Positions 61,101 through 64,000 of a DNA stretch of 64,000 bases are shown here, piece after piece (position 1 is the first letter of the stretch; each line of letters starts with the position of its first letter). Where the stretch lies: the NCBI GenBank assembly GCA_013400115.1, contig VXBP01000368.1:4674-68673 (forward strand), read 5' to 3'. The notes under the pieces were generated by a model. That model had not been told where the DNA came from, searched no databases, and was given only the letters and a program-made list of their open reading frames with translations. Both the position numbers and the translations under genes were made by a program. The stretch comes from Rhinopomastus cyanomelas (lineage: Eukaryota > Chordata > Aves > Bucerotiformes > Rhinopomastidae).

Positions 61101-64000
61101 TTTGTATATTCTCTTTTAAATCATCTAGAAGTTAGGGCAAGTTAATTAAAATGAAATAACATTAAATTTATATAGTAACATGGTCATATTATCTGTCTTT
61201 TGTCAAAAGTATTACATTCGCAGGTTTAACAAACCATCACATTGACCACGTATTTTTTGTCTTGCATTGACAGGCATAATCTAGTAATAATTTTTCAAAT
61301 ACATATATGAAGAGACTAAATAGTTTTGAATTCTCACAATGAAGCTATACATAGCCCTCATACTGAGAAGTTCTTTAACACTTAAGAATGAAACTATATA
61401 TGAAATAAAAAGAAAGAAAAACTAGAGCAAAGCCTTCCAGAGGAAAAGCTCTAATTAGATAACTGAACCTAATGAAATCTGTGGAATGGATTTATAGACA
61501 AAAATAGGTAACTATTAAGAAACCACAGGGGGTAACAATGCTTTATCTATCTTAAAGATTTTCAAACATGAATGTTAACTATAGATCATGTGCAAATACA
61601 GACTATAATACATTATAAAGTCATGCACCTTTCCTGAATCTTCCTAGTGAAGAGGCATAACAGAAACTCTTCAAGAACATGCTCTTCTCGCATTCCTCTG
61701 CAGAGATATTCATTGTCAGTGATGTGACATTTCTGAAGCCCTCAGACCTTTTCAACAGCCTTTACTACAATTGCTTTTCAATGTCTCCTATGTTTATAGA
61801 AAATCATCACCATTGTCCAGAAAGGTCTGGACTAGATGGCCTCCGGAATTCCTGTTATTAACATTGAGAAAGAACAAGTGAGTGTGTGACTGTGTAGATA
61901 ATTATGAAATAAATAATCGAAGAAAACAAATATTAAATAAACACAGCACTTGTTGAGATCAGTCTTTGTCTGAAAATCAACATCAGAACTAGCACTCATT
62001 ATCACAATTGTTAATTTGTGCTCCCTCTGCTGGTTAATTAATCCTATAGCCATGAAAACATTAGTGGTCTGCACAAAATCCTCAGAATGTTGCGTTGCAG
62101 CTCAAAGCCAAAAAACCTGAAACCAACTTGTATTATTAAAGAAAAACCTTATACACGGCCCACGTCTTATACATTAGTTCAAATGTCACAGAAGCTTGTT
62201 AAAATGTCAGAAGGGAAGCAAAAGGATCTTGCAGTTCAAAAAGATGTTTCCAAAAGACTGTTTTGTGTGCCTAATTGACAGCAATTCCACTTCTCTCAGA
62301 TTTAGAAATGCAGTCAAACATTTCAATTTCTGAATCATTGTAAGAATCCACTGTTAACTGGATTTTTAATTGAACACTCCTTTTTCTTCTCATATAGAAG
62401 AGTCAGCATCCAAGCTGCAAAGCAGCCTAGATCACACAACAACTTGGGCTGGAAAGCAGGATTTGGCAGCCAACCTGATCCCCACTCCTGTTTACGATGG
62501 GGGCAACTCCACACGTTCAGTCAGGATGCTCAAAGATTTGCCCTCTTGAGTCCCAGGTGTCTTCAAGGTTAGCAAGTCTGCAACATTTCTGGTAACTCAC
62601 TCCCATGGTGAAAAGCTCCAGGGCATGTGCAAAATATTTGTTAGATCCTAATCAAGCATAATTCAAAGTCTGAGTATGAGCAAAGGGCAAATTTGTAACA
62701 AAATGCAAGAAAAACAATTTACCAAAAATCAAGTGGTCACACGATCACACTTGCTGCTAGCCACAAGCAGTGCCATTTTCCAGGCAATGCTAATGCCACT
62801 AACAGATGCCGAACAGAACCAAAGACTAGCTTGCATTTGAATTTTGATCATATTCATACATATGAGACTCTATACTTCACCTGAAGCTGAAAAATATACT
62901 TTATAAACATTTACACAGTATCTAATAGATCCTCTGACTTTTTATTTAATAAACCACAAATAATATTCATATGATCACAGGTTTCCTGATTACATCTCCT
63001 GGAAAGACAAACACTAATATTAAATGCCAGCTTCTGGCAAAGAACTGTGTGAATGATCTTTAGGTGGAGTGAGTTGTAGTAAATACCAATGTATTAGTAT
63101 AGTTACGTTTAGTTAGCAGACGGGAAAAAATAGTCGATTCCACATAAATTGCTCAGTATGGGGTTTCTTTATTCATAGGCTTTTGTTTTGTAGATGAACA
63201 AGCTAAACTTTTATTGTCATATATAGATTTGACCTATAAACGCTGAACACTTCTCACAACGACAGGCTTCTGAATTGACTCGAGTCTTAGTAGTCTCTCA
63301 CAAAACCATTCAGAAAGAGTGTGGCAGAGCACTACTGCCCCCTAATGGACCAGTCCCATAAAAGCTCCTCTGTAACAGCGTTTCAAGTCTTTCCTGAAAA
63401 TGTTCAACTTGTTAAAACAAGAAATGCAAGTTTTGTGAGAAATTAAGTCAATCATTAAGAACATATATGCTAAATTCAAATGTGAAAAAGCCACACACAA
63501 CTTTGGAGACAAAAATAAATCATCTAGTAGTTAGGATTTTCAGGTAACTATAGTGTACAAAGAGATCATAAAGATGCAAAATACCACACAAAAATTACAT
63601 TCCAACACTTCTGTTGATATACTGACAGTCAGAATTGTGTGAAGGGATGTGCTGTGCAACATAGTTTTGCTTTACCAGGGAAAGGGGAATTTGCTTTGAG
63701 AATGGGCTGAGAAGAATATGAGGGGTTAGTAAAACAAAAGGATCTGGTTGCCAGCCCTGAAGTACAAGGAGAGGAGAGGGAAAGGGAGAGGGAGAGGACA
63801 CCTAATCTTCAAACAGCAGAGCTAGCAGGATAACAAGATGTTCAAAGTTATTTTCCCAGGCTTGGTTCTGTAACAGCTTGGCACTCTTACAAAGAGCTGT
63901 GAAAAGGTCTTCAGTGTCAGTCAAGAGACCATGCCTGAGACCCCAAGACCAACTGCGCAGACACAAACAGGATGATAACAATTAATTGTAATATCCCCTC
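58171..64000. other. Long AT-rich stretch, no gene recognised
   Basis: No supported gene or RNA. A possible CR1 tail scrap lies at 61815-61857 and a purine-rich tract at 63769-63800 (GAGAGGAGAGGGAAAGGGAG type). 62400-62640 is somewhat more GC-rich and may hold a decayed repeat, but no family can be assigned. Confidence 0.5.
61815..61857 (+). mobile_element. Possible CR1 3'-end scrap
   Basis: AGAAAGGTCTGGACTAGATG followed by GCCTCCGGAATTCCTGTTAT resembles the CR1 block 'ggactagatgatctccagaggtccc'. It is short and diverged. Confidence 0.42.

Noticed and set aside
62400..62640. GC-richer stretch with vague CR1-like words
   Set aside because: Order of matches is not consistent with a CR1 3' end.

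Overview
The window looks like a piece of bird nuclear genome. It is AT-rich and contains no recognisable host protein-coding gene, rRNA or tRNA gene, or CRISPR array. Its dominant content is CR1 LINE retrotransposon copies with the avian-type 3' end: a GATGATCT-like block followed by short ATTCTGTG/ATTCTATG-like tail repeats. By hand count, about 20 CR1 pieces cover roughly 10 kb, around one sixth of the sequence. Several are young, which fits a CR1-rich bird lineage. Woodpeckers and their relatives are the best-known example, but that lineage guess is inference. The rest reads as intergenic or intronic DNA.

Layout. 1-1375 is a minus-strand CR1 ORF2 (reverse transcriptase) fragment running off the left edge, followed by an older CR1 tail at 1460-1690. 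1.7-11.2 kb is unique AT-rich DNA with one CR1 tail (4686-4768) and a perfect 29-bp tandem duplication. At 11.26-11.42 kb lies a tRNA-headed, CR1-tailed SINE-like element, then two opposed CR1 pieces around an assembly gap (11.5-12.2 kb). 12.7-16.2 kb has three very short CR1 tails, a TA microsatellite and a rare CR1 ORF1 (5'-end) remnant. 24.57-26.29 kb is a long minus-strand CR1 interrupted by a 736-bp gap. 27.1-28.7 kb and 30.8-32.5 kb are older minus-strand CR1 composites with internal deletions. 35.1-35.5 kb is a plus-strand CR1 with a one-base n at an internal junction. 40.7-42.6 kb is a cluster of three CR1s and a candidate solo LTR. 46.64-46.88 kb is a chimeric CR1 join around another single n. 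52.96-54.30 kb is the best-preserved plus-strand CR1. 57.48-58.17 kb is a minus-strand CR1 with a 261-bp gap. No strong feature was found after that.

How the parts relate. The only proteins recognisable are CR1's own: ORF1 (coiled-coil, CxxC) and ORF2 (apurinic-type endonuclease plus reverse transcriptase with FADD active site). All copies are broken. The tRNA-headed element carries a CR1-like 3' end, so by the known LINE/SINE logic it would have been mobilised in trans by CR1. All five assembly gaps or ambiguous bases fall inside CR1 copies, so local structure at those points may be artefactual. I did not find a convincing new molecular system. The most noteworthy items are the SINE-like chimera, the candidate LTR, the ORF1 remnant and the recurring loss of the endonuclease-RT linker in CR1 copies.
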